DNA from: an uncultured Desulfobulbus sp.
GTDB taxonomy: Bacteria; Desulfobacterota; Desulfobulbia; Desulfobulbales; Desulfobulbaceae
NCBI RefSeq assembly: GCF_963665445.1
Contig: NZ_OY762276.1
Span: 4,954,601-5,018,600 of the forward strand
Direction: 5' to 3'
DNA length: 64,000 bases
In this document: positions 1 to 8,118 of the stretch, in pieces
How the letters are laid out: each line of letters opens with the position of its first letter
How positions within the stretch are numbered: the stretch's first letter is position 1
Notes under the pieces: generated by a model
Seen by the model: the letters and a program-made list of their open reading frames with translations, nothing else
Told to the model about the DNA's origin: nothing
Database searches by the model: none
Position numbers and translations under genes: made by a program

Positions 1-7
1 TTAACGC

Positions 8-844
8 ATGACTGATCTTGCCCCTCTTTCCCTGGGCTTTTCCCCCTGTCCCAACGATACCTATATTTTCAATGCCCTGGTACACTCTCTGGTCCAGCCC
101 CGTACCGTTTCCTTGCAACCGCCGATTCTTGCGGATGTGGAAACGCTCAACGAGTGGGCGCTCCAGGGACGCCTGGATGTGAGCAAACTCTCCTTTCATG
201 CCCTGGGCCATGTACTGGACCAGTATGAACTGCTGGCTGCCGGCTCGGCCCTGGGACGGGGCTGCGGGCCTTTGTTGATCACCGGGCTCACAGCAAGCGA
301 TAAACCGCTTGACCAGTGGAAGGTCGCCATTCCCGGCCGCCTGACCACGGCGGCCCTGTTGCTGCGCCTCTATCATCCGGGATGCGAGGATTTGCATGTC
401 ATGCGCTTTGACCAGATCATGGAGGCTGTCCTCCAGGGGCAGGTTGACGGCGGTGTCATTATCCATGAAAGCCGTTTCACCTACCAGGCGTTTGGCCTGC
501 GATGTGTCCAGGATCTGGGGGAGTGGTGGGAGTCAACCACCGGCCTGCCCATTCCCCTGGGGTGCATCGTTGCCAGGCGATCACTGCCCGAGGAAATGCG
601 CGCCGATATCAGCGCGGCCATCTGCGCCAGTATCCACTGGGCAGACGCCCATCCCAAAGAGTGCCTGCCCTATATTCGCCAGCACAGCCAGGAGATGGAA
701 CCGGAGGTGGTCAACAGTCATATTAACCTCTATGTGAATCAGTATTCCAAGGATCTTGGCGAGGAAGGACTACAGGCGGTGCGGGAGTTGTTGCGCCGAG
801 GTGCTGCGATTGGCCTGTTTCCGCAGGGTGCCCATCGTTTGTGA
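8..844 (+). CDS. mqnD: 1,4-dihydroxy-6-naphthoate synthase MqnD
   Basis: This 278-residue protein should convert cyclic de-hypoxanthinyl futalosine to 1,4-dihydroxy-6-naphthoate, a late step of the futalosine route to menaquinone. The family hallmark SPCPNDT is at residues 12-18, and the IHESRFTY segment carries a conserved His at residue 153 that acts as the catalytic base in characterised MqnD. The length is normal for the family and no signal peptide is present, so it is cytoplasmic. The ATG lies only 7 bases from the window edge, so its ribosome binding site and any upstream operon partner cannot be judged. Its stop overlaps the GTG start of mobA by 4 bp, suggesting translational coupling. 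The menaquinone made here is the likely electron acceptor of the Hyb hydrogenase further along. Confidence 0.93.
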   Translation: MTDLAPLSLGFSPCPNDTYIFNALVHSLVQPRTVSLQPPILADVETLNEWALQGRLDVSKLSFHALGHVLDQYELLAAGSALGRGCGPLLITGLTASDKPLDQWKVAIPGRLTTAALLLRLYHPGCEDLHVMRFDQIMEAVLQGQVDGGVIIHESRFTYQAFGLRCVQDLGEWWESTTGLPIPLGCIVARRSLPEEMRADISAAICASIHWADAHPKECLPYIRQHSQEMEPEVVNSHINLYVNQYSKDLGEEGLQAVRELLRRGAAIGLFPQGAHRL

Positions 845-1464
845 TTGTCCAAGATTCGTGTCCTGAGGAGGTTTGGGGCTGCGTACTGATCGGCGGCAAA
901 TCCCGCCGCATGGGCACTCCAAAGCACCTGATCATGCAAGACGGCCAGACCTGGGTCGAACGGACAGTGACGCTCTTGCAACAGATGCTGCCCAGGGTGG
1001 TCATTGTTGGTGGGGGCGAATTACCGGCATCACTGCACACTCTTACTCGCGTGCCTGATGTCCCCGCTATCGGTGGGCCGCTTGCCGGCATTCTGGCCGC
1101 GCTCCGTGCTTTTCCCCGTGTTTCATGGCTGGTCGTTGCCTGTGATCAGCCGGATATGCGTGCGGAGGCGATCGCCTGGCTCCTTGCCTGCCGTGAACCC
1201 GGGGTGCTCGCGGTCATGCCGGATATCGCCGGCACCGGACGGGTCGAGCCCCTGTTGGCCTACTATGATCGGGCAATCTTACCGCTTCTTGAAACCATGG
1301 CGGCCCAGGGGCATCGGCGCATGAATCGCTTGCAGTCGTACCCGGGGGTAAAAACGCCGACTCCTCCTTCACATCTTCACGATTCCTGGCACAATATCAA
1401 TACACCCGATGCGTTGGCACAGGTAACCGGGTGTCTCTCCCCACTTTCCCATCGGCAAGGATGA
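841..1464 (+). CDS. mobA: Molybdenum cofactor guanylyltransferase (MobA-like)
   Basis: This 207-residue nucleotidyltransferase probably attaches GMP to molybdopterin to make the MGD/bis-MGD cofactor of molybdo- and tungstoenzymes such as formate dehydrogenase. The nucleotide-binding loop GGKSRRMG is at residues 18-25, followed by a Lys in the usual place, and the metal-binding ACDQPDM motif is at residues 100-106. It begins with GTG, embedded in the last codon and stop of mqnD, and lies 3 bp before gdhA. The fold is shared with other small nucleotidyltransferases such as the CTP-dependent MocA, but the RRMG loop favours MobA. The C-terminal 30 residues are divergent. Confidence 0.85.
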   Translation: MIVQDSCPEEVWGCVLIGGKSRRMGTPKHLIMQDGQTWVERTVTLLQQMLPRVVIVGGGELPASLHTLTRVPDVPAIGGPLAGILAALRAFPRVSWLVVACDQPDMRAEAIAWLLACREPGVLAVMPDIAGTGRVEPLLAYYDRAILPLLETMAAQGHRRMNRLQSYPGVKTPTPPSHLHDSWHNINTPDALAQVTGCLSPLSHRQG

Positions 1465-1467
1465 AGC

Positions 1468-2817
1468 ATGGAACACATTTTGGCCACAGTTCTTCAGCGT
1501 GACCCCGATCAAGAAGAGTTTCACCAGGCAATCGCAGAATTTCTGGCAACTGTTGCCCCTGTACTTGAAAAACATCCCGAATTTCGTAAATTTGCACTGT
1601 TGGAACGGTTGGTCGAACCGGAACGGATGATCGTTTTTCGCGTCCCGTGGATGGATGACCAGGGGGAGGTCCAGGTGAACCGCGGCTACCGGGTGGAGAT
1701 GAACTCCGCAATCGGTCCCTATAAGGGCGGTTTGCGCTTTCATCCCTCGGTCAACCTCTCGGTGATCAAGTTTTTGGCCTTTGAGCAGGTCTTCAAGAAC
1801 AGCCTGACCACCTTGAGTCTCGGCGGCGGCAAGGGCGGCTCGGATTTCGATCCAAAAGGCCGAAGCGATACCGAGGTAATGCGATTTTGCCAGTCCTTCA
1901 TGGCCGAACTTTTTCGGCACATCGGCGAAGATACCGATGTGCCGGCCGGTGATATCGGCGTGGGGGCGCGGGAGATCGGCTACATGTTCGGTATGTACAA
2001 AAAATTGCAGAATAAATTCACCGGCGCGCTCACCGGAAAGGGGATTGGTTGGGGGGGCAGCCTGATTCGACCGGAAGCCACCGGCTACGGCGTTGTCTAC
2101 TTTGCCTCGGAGATGCTGGCGTTACGCGGCCAGACCATGGAGTTCAAGCGGTGCCTGATATCCGGATCCGGCAACGTGGCCCAGTTTACCGCTGAAAAGG
2201 TGCTGCAGCTTGGGGGCAAGGTCATGACCATGTCCGACTCTTCGGGATACATTTACGACGAAGAGGGCATTGACTTTGCCAAGCTCGAATTTATCAAACA
2301 GCTCAAGAACGTTGAGCGTGGACGCATTCAACGCTACTGCCAGCAGTACCCGCGGGCGGTCTTTGTTCCGGTTGATCCTGCGTTGAACTACAATCCCCTG
2401 TGGCAGCATCCGGCGGATTGCGCCCTGCCCGCAGCGACCCAGAATGAGATCAACGACCAAGACGCCTTCCATCTCATAGAGGGTGGGGTGAAACTGGTCT
2501 GCGAAGGGGCAAACATGCCCTGCATGCCCGAGGCAATCGCCCTTTTGCAGGAACAGAACGTGCTCTTCGGGCCATCCAAGGCGGCCAATGCCGGCGGGGT
2601 GGCCGTGTCCGGGTTGGAGATGGCCCAGGATGCGATGCGGATCAGTTGGAGCCGGGAGGAGGTGGATACACGGCTGCGCGCCATCATGGAAAACATCCAC
2701 CGCACCTGTTTGGATGCGGCCTCGGCCTACGGGCAGGGCGGAGACTACCTTGCCGGAGCCAATATTGCCGGATTTGTCAAGGTTGCCAACGCCATGCTTG
2801 ATCAAGGAGTGGTATGA
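1468..2817 (+). CDS. gdhA: Hexameric glutamate dehydrogenase (NADP type)
   Basis: At 449 residues this matches the small hexameric bacterial glutamate dehydrogenases, which interconvert 2-oxoglutarate plus ammonia and glutamate. The substrate-binding segment PYKGGLRFHP is at residues 84-93, the catalytic-lysine loop GGGKGGSDFDPKG at 119-131, and the dinucleotide-binding SGSGNVAQ at 232-239. Sequence similarity along the whole length is to the NADP-dependent biosynthetic GdhA class, but cofactor choice is inferred. The ATG follows mobA after 3 bp, and its stop overlaps the ATG of bpt by 4 bp (ATGA), so the four genes mqnD-mobA-gdhA-bpt form one tight transcription unit although their roles differ. 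Confidence 0.94.
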   Translation: MEHILATVLQRDPDQEEFHQAIAEFLATVAPVLEKHPEFRKFALLERLVEPERMIVFRVPWMDDQGEVQVNRGYRVEMNSAIGPYKGGLRFHPSVNLSVIKFLAFEQVFKNSLTTLSLGGGKGGSDFDPKGRSDTEVMRFCQSFMAELFRHIGEDTDVPAGDIGVGAREIGYMFGMYKKLQNKFTGALTGKGIGWGGSLIRPEATGYGVVYFASEMLALRGQTMEFKRCLISGSGNVAQFTAEKVLQLGGKVMTMSDSSGYIYDEEGIDFAKLEFIKQLKNVERGRIQRYCQQYPRAVFVPVDPALNYNPLWQHPADCALPAATQNEINDQDAFHLIEGGVKLVCEGANMPCMPEAIALLQEQNVLFGPSKAANAGGVAVSGLEMAQDAMRISWSREEVDTRLRAIMENIHRTCLDAASAYGQGGDYLAGANIAGFVKVANAMLDQGVV

Positions 2818-3551
2818 CCGGAAGAGAACGGGGGAAAGACGGGATGCCATCGCGCATGTTCGAGAACCTTGAGCGCTATTTTGTCAATGCCGTGGCTGAA
2901 TGTCCCTACGGCCAGAATGAGCCGGCGATTTATCATCAGGCTGTGCTCGGGCCGGTCGATGAGCTGACCATGGGGGAACTCCTGGCCCATGGATATCGCC
3001 GCAACGGCAACTGCATGTACAACATGCGCTGTCCCAACTGTTCCCTGTGCGTCCCGATACGCCTTCGAGCGGATCGGTTTCGTCCCAACAGGAACCAGCG
3101 GCGAGTATGGAAAAAGAATCAGGACGTGAGCGTGGAAATCACTCCCCTGACCATGTCACGCGAGAATCTGGCCCTGCTGCAGCGTTTTCTCTCGACCCGT
3201 TTTCCCACTGGCAGGAGCAGCGCCGAGAGTTATTATGCCGGTTTTTTCATTACCACAATCAGTCGTTGCTTTGAGGTGCGCTACACGGTTGGTGAGGAGC
3301 TTCTGGGCGTGGCCGTTGTCGATGCCGCCCCCGGCTGGCTCAATGCGGTCTACTTTTTTTTTGATCCGGAGCAGGGATGGAGGAGTCCGGGAACGCTCAA
3401 CATCCTCACCCTGCATCACATCTGTCGCAAACATGGCATGGAGTATCTCTATCTGGGGTACTGGATCGATGGGCACCGGGCGATGAGCTACAAGAGTGCC
3501 TTTCGTCCCCACGAGTTGTTGCTCGACGGGGCCTGGCAGGAGCAGGGTTGA
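2814..3551 (+). CDS. bpt: Aspartate/glutamate leucyltransferase (N-end rule) Bpt
   Basis: This 245-residue protein belongs to the arginyl/leucyl-tRNA-protein transferase family. The bacterial enzyme Bpt adds leucine to N-terminal Asp or Glu and so marks proteins for ClpS-ClpAP. The conserved cysteine-rich N-terminal region is complete (Cys30, Cys67, Cys73, Cys76, Cys79), and the C-terminal acyltransferase motifs YLYLGYWI and YKSAFRPHE are present. It overlaps gdhA by 4 bp. A second ATG at codon 11 could be the real start, because the first ten residues are poorly conserved. ClpA and ClpS, the degradation side of the same pathway, are encoded at 12.8-15.6 kb, so the window holds a nearly complete Leu/N-degron route. 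Confidence 0.9.
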   Translation: MTGRERGKDGMPSRMFENLERYFVNAVAECPYGQNEPAIYHQAVLGPVDELTMGELLAHGYRRNGNCMYNMRCPNCSLCVPIRLRADRFRPNRNQRRVWKKNQDVSVEITPLTMSRENLALLQRFLSTRFPTGRSSAESYYAGFFITTISRCFEVRYTVGEELLGVAVVDAAPGWLNAVYFFFDPEQGWRSPGTLNILTLHHICRKHGMEYLYLGYWIDGHRAMSYKSAFRPHELLLDGAWQEQG

Positions 3552-3573
3552 AGCAGAAAAAAGTTGACTGCGG

Positions 3574-3613
3574 TCAAAAAACGCCGGAATCGATTGCTGT
3601 CGATTCCGGCGTT
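3574..3613 (-). terminator. Rho-independent terminator of aspS
   Basis: Positions 3580-3592 and 3601-3613 form a perfect 13-bp stem with an 8-nt loop. On the reverse strand the stem runs into a T tract (the A run at 3576-3581), which is the layout of an intrinsic terminator 23 bp beyond the aspS stop. The forward side lacks a T run, so it should stop bpt transcripts less well. Confidence 0.85.
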
Positions 3614-3635
3614 GCTGTGTGCCGCAGAGGGCTGA

Positions 3636-5423
3636 TCAGGGCTTTTCCTTCCAGTCCGGCCGCAGGTGGAGCTCGGTGAGTTGCTTGCGGGCCACCGAGG
3701 AGGGGGCCTCGGTGAGCGGACAGGTGGCCTTCTGGGTTTTGGGGAAGGCAATCACGTCGCGGATTGAGGAGGAGCCGGTGAGCAGCATCATCAGGCGATC
3801 CACGCCAAAGGCGATGCCGCCATGGGGCGGAGCGCCGAGTTCGAGCGCGCGCAGGAGGAATCCGAATTTTTCCTGGGCCTCCTCGGATTCGATCCCCAGG
3901 GCTTTGAAAACTTTCTCCTGCATCAGCGGGCTATGGATACGAATGGAGCCGCCGCCGATCTCGTTGCCGTTGAGAACCAGGTCGTAGGCCCGGCTTTTGA
4001 CCGCACCGGGATCGCTTTCGAGTAGGTCGAGCTGGTCTTCAAAGGGGGCGGTAAAGGGATGGTGCACGGCGGTGAAGCGCTTTTGCTCCTCATCATACTC
4101 GAGCAGCGGAAAGTCGGTGACCCAGAGGAAGTTGAACGAATTGCCGTCGACCAGGTTAAGGCGACGGGCCAGTTCCAGGCGTAGTTCGGCAAGCACCTGA
4201 TGCACCACCTTGGATTTATCGGCGCCGAAAAGGATCAGGTCGCCGGGTTGGGCATCCAGGGCCTGGGCCATGGCGGCAATTTCCTGCTCGCTGAAGAACT
4301 TGGTGATCGGCGATTGCCATTCATCCTCTTTGATCTTGATCCAGGCCATGCCGCGGGCACCGAAACGTCCGGCATAGTCGGTGAGGTCATCCAGATCCTT
4401 GCGGGAAAAAGCACCGCAACCCTTGGCATTGATCGCTTTGACCACCCCGCCGTTGTCGATGACGGTGTTGAAGACCTTGAATCCGCAACCGCGCAGCGAC
4501 TCGGTGAGATCGACCAATTCCAGGCCGAAACGGGTATCGGGCCGATCCGTGCCGAAGCGGCGCATGGCCTCGTCATAGGTCATGCGGTTGAAGGGCGGCG
4601 CCAGGTCGAGATCGCGGGCAGCCTTGAACAGGGTCTTGATCATGCCCTCAACGATGGTGATGATCTCCTCCTCGGTGACAAAGCTGAGTTCCATATCGAT
4701 CTGGGTGAACTCGGGCTGCCGATCGGCGCGGAGATCCTCGTCGCGGAAGCATTTGACGATCTGGTAGTAGCGGTCCATGCCCGCCACCATCAGGATCTGC
4801 TTGAACAGCTGCGGTGACTGCGGCAAGGCAAAGAATTTTCCGGCATGGACACGGCTCGGCACCAGATAGTCGCGGGCGCCTTCCGGGGTGGAGCGGGTCA
4901 GCATCGGGGTCTCGATCTCAAGGAACTGGTTCTCGTTGAGATAGTTGCGAACGGTCTGGATCGCCTGGTGGCGGAGAATGAGATTTTTGGCGATCTCGGG
5001 GCGGCGCAGATCCAGGTAACGGTACTGCAGGCGCAGGGTGTCGGAGATTTCGATGTCCTCATCCAGGGGGAAGGGGGGCGTTTCGCTGGTGTTGAGGATA
5101 CGGAGCTCATCCACCAAAACCTCGATGGCGCCTGTGGCCAATTTGGCGTTCTCCATATCGTCGGGGCGTTTGCAGACCCGCCCGCGTACGGCAATGACCC
5201 ATTCGCTGCGCAGCTGATGCGCCTTGGCATGCACTTCGGCGTTGACCTCAGGATTGAACACCACCTGGGTGATGCCCCAGCGGTCGCGAAGGTCGATAAA
5301 GATAACGCCGCCGTGATCGCGGCGGCGAAGGACCCAGCCCATGAGGATGGTTTCCTGCTCCAAACAGGTCGCATCCAGGTCGTTACATGTGTGTGTGCGC
5401 CGAAGCGCGCCCATAGATTCCAT
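3636..5423 (-). CDS. aspS: Aspartyl-tRNA synthetase AspS
   Basis: This 595-residue class IIb synthetase charges tRNA(Asp), or possibly tRNA(Asp/Asn). It has the N-terminal OB anticodon-binding domain (about residues 1-120, with the signature RRRDHGGVIFIDLRDR), class II motif 2 (FRDEDLRADRQPEFTQ), the bacterial GAD-type insertion, and motif 3 (GIAFGVDRLMML) near the C-terminus. The start is well supported: GGAG lies 8 nt upstream of the ATG. hisS lies 105 bp upstream on the same strand, so hisS-aspS is probably one operon, a pairing common in bacteria. The gene ends at a strong terminator. Confidence 0.97.
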   Translation of the reverse strand: MESMGALRRTHTCNDLDATCLEQETILMGWVLRRRDHGGVIFIDLRDRWGITQVVFNPEVNAEVHAKAHQLRSEWVIAVRGRVCKRPDDMENAKLATGAIEVLVDELRILNTSETPPFPLDEDIEISDTLRLQYRYLDLRRPEIAKNLILRHQAIQTVRNYLNENQFLEIETPMLTRSTPEGARDYLVPSRVHAGKFFALPQSPQLFKQILMVAGMDRYYQIVKCFRDEDLRADRQPEFTQIDMELSFVTEEEIITIVEGMIKTLFKAARDLDLAPPFNRMTYDEAMRRFGTDRPDTRFGLELVDLTESLRGCGFKVFNTVIDNGGVVKAINAKGCGAFSRKDLDDLTDYAGRFGARGMAWIKIKEDEWQSPITKFFSEQEIAAMAQALDAQPGDLILFGADKSKVVHQVLAELRLELARRLNLVDGNSFNFLWVTDFPLLEYDEEQKRFTAVHHPFTAPFEDQLDLLESDPGAVKSRAYDLVLNGNEIGGGSIRIHSPLMQEKVFKALGIESEEAQEKFGFLLRALELGAPPHGGIAFGVDRLMMLLTGSSSIRDVIAFPKTQKATCPLTEAPSSVARKQLTELHLRPDWKEKP

Positions 5424-5528
5424 AGTTTATCTCCAAAGTGTATCGGATCGTTGTGCAGGATCCGGGAAAAGCTCTTGTCTGTTGATTGCTGGGCAAACGG
5501 CAAGGGCGGGAGCTGCAGTAAGACGGGT

Positions 5529-6803
5529 TCAGCGCAGGGCTGCCTGCAAACGTTCGCTTTGCTGGGTATCGGTCCCGCTCAGGTCAAAGGGCTGCTGCTC
5601 CTGGGTGGCCATATTGCGCAAAATACCCTGCTGGTTGGACAGTTCCTCTTCCCCGATGATCAGGCTGAATCTGGCATTGATCCGGTTGGCCTGTTTGAGC
5701 TGGGCCTTGAGGCTGCGGCCGCTGTAATCAATGGCCGCCTTGATCCCATGCCGGCGCAGCGCCTGGGTGAGCTGGCTGCAAAACGTGAGCGGTACCTTGC
5801 CCAGTGCCGCGACGAAGACATCCATGGATTCCAGCGGCAGTTGGCTTTCGTCCTGTTGTTCCATCAACAGGGCGATACGTTCCAGGCCCATGGCAAAGCC
5901 GATGCCCGAAAGCGCAGGGCCACCGAGCTGCTCGATCAGTCCGTCGTAGCGGCCCCCGGCACCGACCGCCGCCTGGGCGCCGAGGTCGGTGGTGAGAAAC
6001 TCGAAGGTGGTGCGGGTGTAGTAATCCAGGCCGCGGACCATGAAGCGGTTGATGGTGAAAGGCACCTGCAGGGTATCCAGGGACTGACGTACCTCGAGAA
6101 AATGCTGGTCGCAGTCGGGGCAGAGGGCGTCAAGCAGGGAAGGTGCATCGGCCACCACTGCCTTGCAGGCGTCCTTTTTGCAATCGAGTACCCTGAGCGG
6201 ATTGGTATGGGTGCGGCGGCGGCAGTCCTCGCAGAGCTGGTCGCTGCGTTGCTCAAGATACTGCACCAGACGTTCCTTATACGGAGGGCGGCAGACCGGG
6301 CAGCCCAGGGAGTTGATTTCCAGGCTGACCTTGATCCCCAGTGTATCCAAAAGCATCTGGCCCATGGTGATCAGCTCGGCATCGATCTGCGGTTCCTGGG
6401 CACCGATAATCTCGGCGTCGAGTTGGTGAAATTGACGCAGCCGACCCTTTTGCGGGCGCTCGTGACGAAACATCGGGCCGATGGTGAAAAGCCGTTGTAC
6501 AGGACGCTGCACATGCAGTCCGTGTTCGATAAAGGCCCGCATGATGGAGGCGGTGGCCTCGGGGCGCATGGTCAGTCCCTTGTCGACGAAGGTGTACATC
6601 TCTTTTTCCACCACATCGGTGGCCTCGCCGATGGAACGGACGAACAGCTCGGTCTTTTCCAGGATAGGTAACCGGATTTCACGCATTCCGAAGCGTTCGA
6701 AGATGTCCCGGGCACACTGTTCAATGTGCCGCCAACGAATGGCTGTCTCCGGCAGTATATCTTTAAAACCGTTAATCGCTTGAATCTTCAAAGAAAACTC
6801 CAT
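5529..6803 (-). CDS. hisS: Histidyl-tRNA synthetase HisS
   Basis: This class II synthetase charges tRNA(His). The start was placed at the ATG at 6803, giving 424 residues beginning MEFSLKIQAINGFKDILP, which matches the family's usual N-terminus. The reading frame stays open 15 codons further up to a TTG, but that extension is not family-like. Motif 2 (MFRHERPQKGRLRQFHQ) and the histidine-specific segment RGLDYYTRTTFEF are intact, and a C-terminal anticodon-binding domain follows (VFVAALG onwards). No convincing Shine-Dalgarno sequence precedes the ATG. It probably leads the hisS-aspS operon; the 285 bp upstream region is shared with a divergent gene. Confidence 0.96.
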   Translation of the reverse strand: MEFSLKIQAINGFKDILPETAIRWRHIEQCARDIFERFGMREIRLPILEKTELFVRSIGEATDVVEKEMYTFVDKGLTMRPEATASIMRAFIEHGLHVQRPVQRLFTIGPMFRHERPQKGRLRQFHQLDAEIIGAQEPQIDAELITMGQMLLDTLGIKVSLEINSLGCPVCRPPYKERLVQYLEQRSDQLCEDCRRRTHTNPLRVLDCKKDACKAVVADAPSLLDALCPDCDQHFLEVRQSLDTLQVPFTINRFMVRGLDYYTRTTFEFLTTDLGAQAAVGAGGRYDGLIEQLGGPALSGIGFAMGLERIALLMEQQDESQLPLESMDVFVAALGKVPLTFCSQLTQALRRHGIKAAIDYSGRSLKAQLKQANRINARFSLIIGEEELSNQQGILRNMATQEQQPFDLSGTDTQQSERLQAALR

Positions 6804-6909
6804 TTTTGCTCTGGAGGGATCTGAGCCCGCCTTCCAGACTACTGTCAATTGTCGCGAAAAATTAAGAAATGTACTCGTAAAACGGGTGAAAAGTCAAGCC
6901 GATGTGGCT

Positions 6910-6932
6910 GTGTTGTGGTAGAATGACAACAC
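6910..6932. repeat. Inverted repeat in the divergent hisS / oxidoreductase promoter region
   Basis: GTGTTGT at 6910-6916 and ACAACAC at 6926-6932 are perfect 7-bp inverted arms with a 9-nt loop. They sit in the 285-bp divergent intergenic region between hisS and the flavin oxidoreductase. No T tract follows on either side, so this is not an obvious terminator. It could be an operator or part of the hisS leader; nothing else in the region decides between these. Confidence 0.35.
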
Positions 6933-7027
6933 GTATTTGCTTTTACGGTCTCTTTTCTGTAGATGTCACCAGACTTGACACGTGAGGGGAGGCCGACATT
7001 GTTTTTTTCACGCCTGAAGGCAGAAAG

Positions 7028-7058
7028 TGGACAATGGAGCAGTCGTTTTTTATATAAT
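7028..7058 (+). promoter_or_regulatory. Putative sigma-70 promoter for the flavin oxidoreductase
   Basis: TGGACA at 7028-7033 and TATAAT at 7053-7058 resemble -35 and -10 boxes with a long 19-bp spacer; reading TATATA at 7051 as the -10 gives 17 bp. The start codon is at 7089 with AAGGGG 6 nt before it, leaving a short 5' leader. The call rests on motif match and position only. Confidence 0.45.
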
Positions 7059-7088
7059 ATTGATAGTAACATCAGATAAGGGGCTTGA

Positions 7089-8066
7089 ATGAAACTGCCA
7101 GAACTGAAAATTGGATCTCTCATCGCCAAAATTCCCATAATTCAAGGGGGAATGTCCATTCGTGTATCCACCTCGGCCCTTGCTGTGCCGGTGGCGGAAT
7201 GCGGTGGAATCGGCACCATCGGCGGCTCGGGAATACCGGTGCCGGAGTTGCAGGAGGATATCCGCAAGGCCAAAAATGCGACAAAGGGTATCATCGCCGT
7301 CAACATCATGTATGCGATGCGTGATTTCTATGAACTGGTCATGGGGTCGATCGAGGCGGGAGCCGATATGATCATTACCGGTGCCGGTTTTTCCCGGGAT
7401 ATTTTCAAGATCGGAAAAAAGTTCAATATTCCGATAGTTTCCATTGTTTCTTCTCCAGGCTTGGCCAAACTCGCCGAAAAGTTGGGCGCTGCGGCCGTGA
7501 TCGTCGAAGCCACTGAGGCTGGCGGACATCTGGGTACTGAAACGCCTCTGCGCGAGCTTTTCCCCTCCATTCGCAAAGTGGTTTCCAAAATTCCGCTGAT
7601 TGCCGCCGGTGGCATCACCGATGGCTATGATATGGCCGAGATGATGGATAAATACGGTGCCGATGGGGTGCAGATTGCCTCGCGTTTCGTCCTGAGCAAG
7701 GAGTGTTCGGTCTCTGAGAAGTTCAAACAGGCCTATTTGAATGCGCACAAGGACGACATCGTTCTCGTCACCTCCCCGGTTGGCTTGCCCGGGCGGGCGG
7801 TGAAGACGGGGTTTGTGGAAAAGATGCTGCGCGGAGATGATATTTCCACCGATAAATGCGCCTTTAAGTGCCTGAAAAAGTGCAGCTATAAATACTGTAT
7901 CAGTGAGCGGCTCCACAATGCCCTGGTGGGCGATGTGGAAAACGGGCTTGTCTTTTCTGGTGCCAACACCTTTAAAATGAAGGAAATTTTGTCGGTGCAG
8001 GAGATTTTCGATCGTTTCGTCCAGGCCGCGGAATCGGTGTACAAGGAACAGGTGCCGCAAACCTGA
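7089..8066 (+). CDS. NAD(P)H-dependent flavin oxidoreductase (nitronate monooxygenase / FabK-like)
   Basis: This 325-residue FMN-binding TIM-barrel protein belongs to the 2-nitropropane dioxygenase/FabK superfamily. The FMN-binding N-terminal segment IPIIQGGMS is at residues 15-23, the catalytic-region motif EATEAGGHLG is present, and AAGGITDG forms the phosphate-binding strand. The substrate cannot be named from sequence; family members include nitronate monooxygenases and enoyl-ACP reductases. Unusually, a cysteine cluster (Cys257, 261, 265 and 270) sits in the C-terminal part, spaced like a metal or Fe-S site. AAGGGG lies 6 nt upstream of the ATG. pcnB follows after 52 bp. Confidence 0.8.
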   Translation: MKLPELKIGSLIAKIPIIQGGMSIRVSTSALAVPVAECGGIGTIGGSGIPVPELQEDIRKAKNATKGIIAVNIMYAMRDFYELVMGSIEAGADMIITGAGFSRDIFKIGKKFNIPIVSIVSSPGLAKLAEKLGAAAVIVEATEAGGHLGTETPLRELFPSIRKVVSKIPLIAAGGITDGYDMAEMMDKYGADGVQIASRFVLSKECSVSEKFKQAYLNAHKDDIVLVTSPVGLPGRAVKTGFVEKMLRGDDISTDKCAFKCLKKCSYKYCISERLHNALVGDVENGLVFSGANTFKMKEILSVQEIFDRFVQAAESVYKEQVPQT

Positions 8067-8118
8067 TGGATGGAAGCAAGTTTTTCAGAATGCTTTTGAA
8101 GCTGGAGAACCAGGGACG

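Noticed and set aside
4845-6671. 608-codon forward frame opposite aspS and hisS
   Set aside because: It crosses two well-identified synthetase genes and the gap between them, with no start signal and no family similarity.
6845-7138. 97-codon reverse frame in the hisS / oxidoreductase gap
   Set aside because: It covers the promoter-like sequence of the oxidoreductase and reads into its start, and the encoded sequence has no protein-like features.
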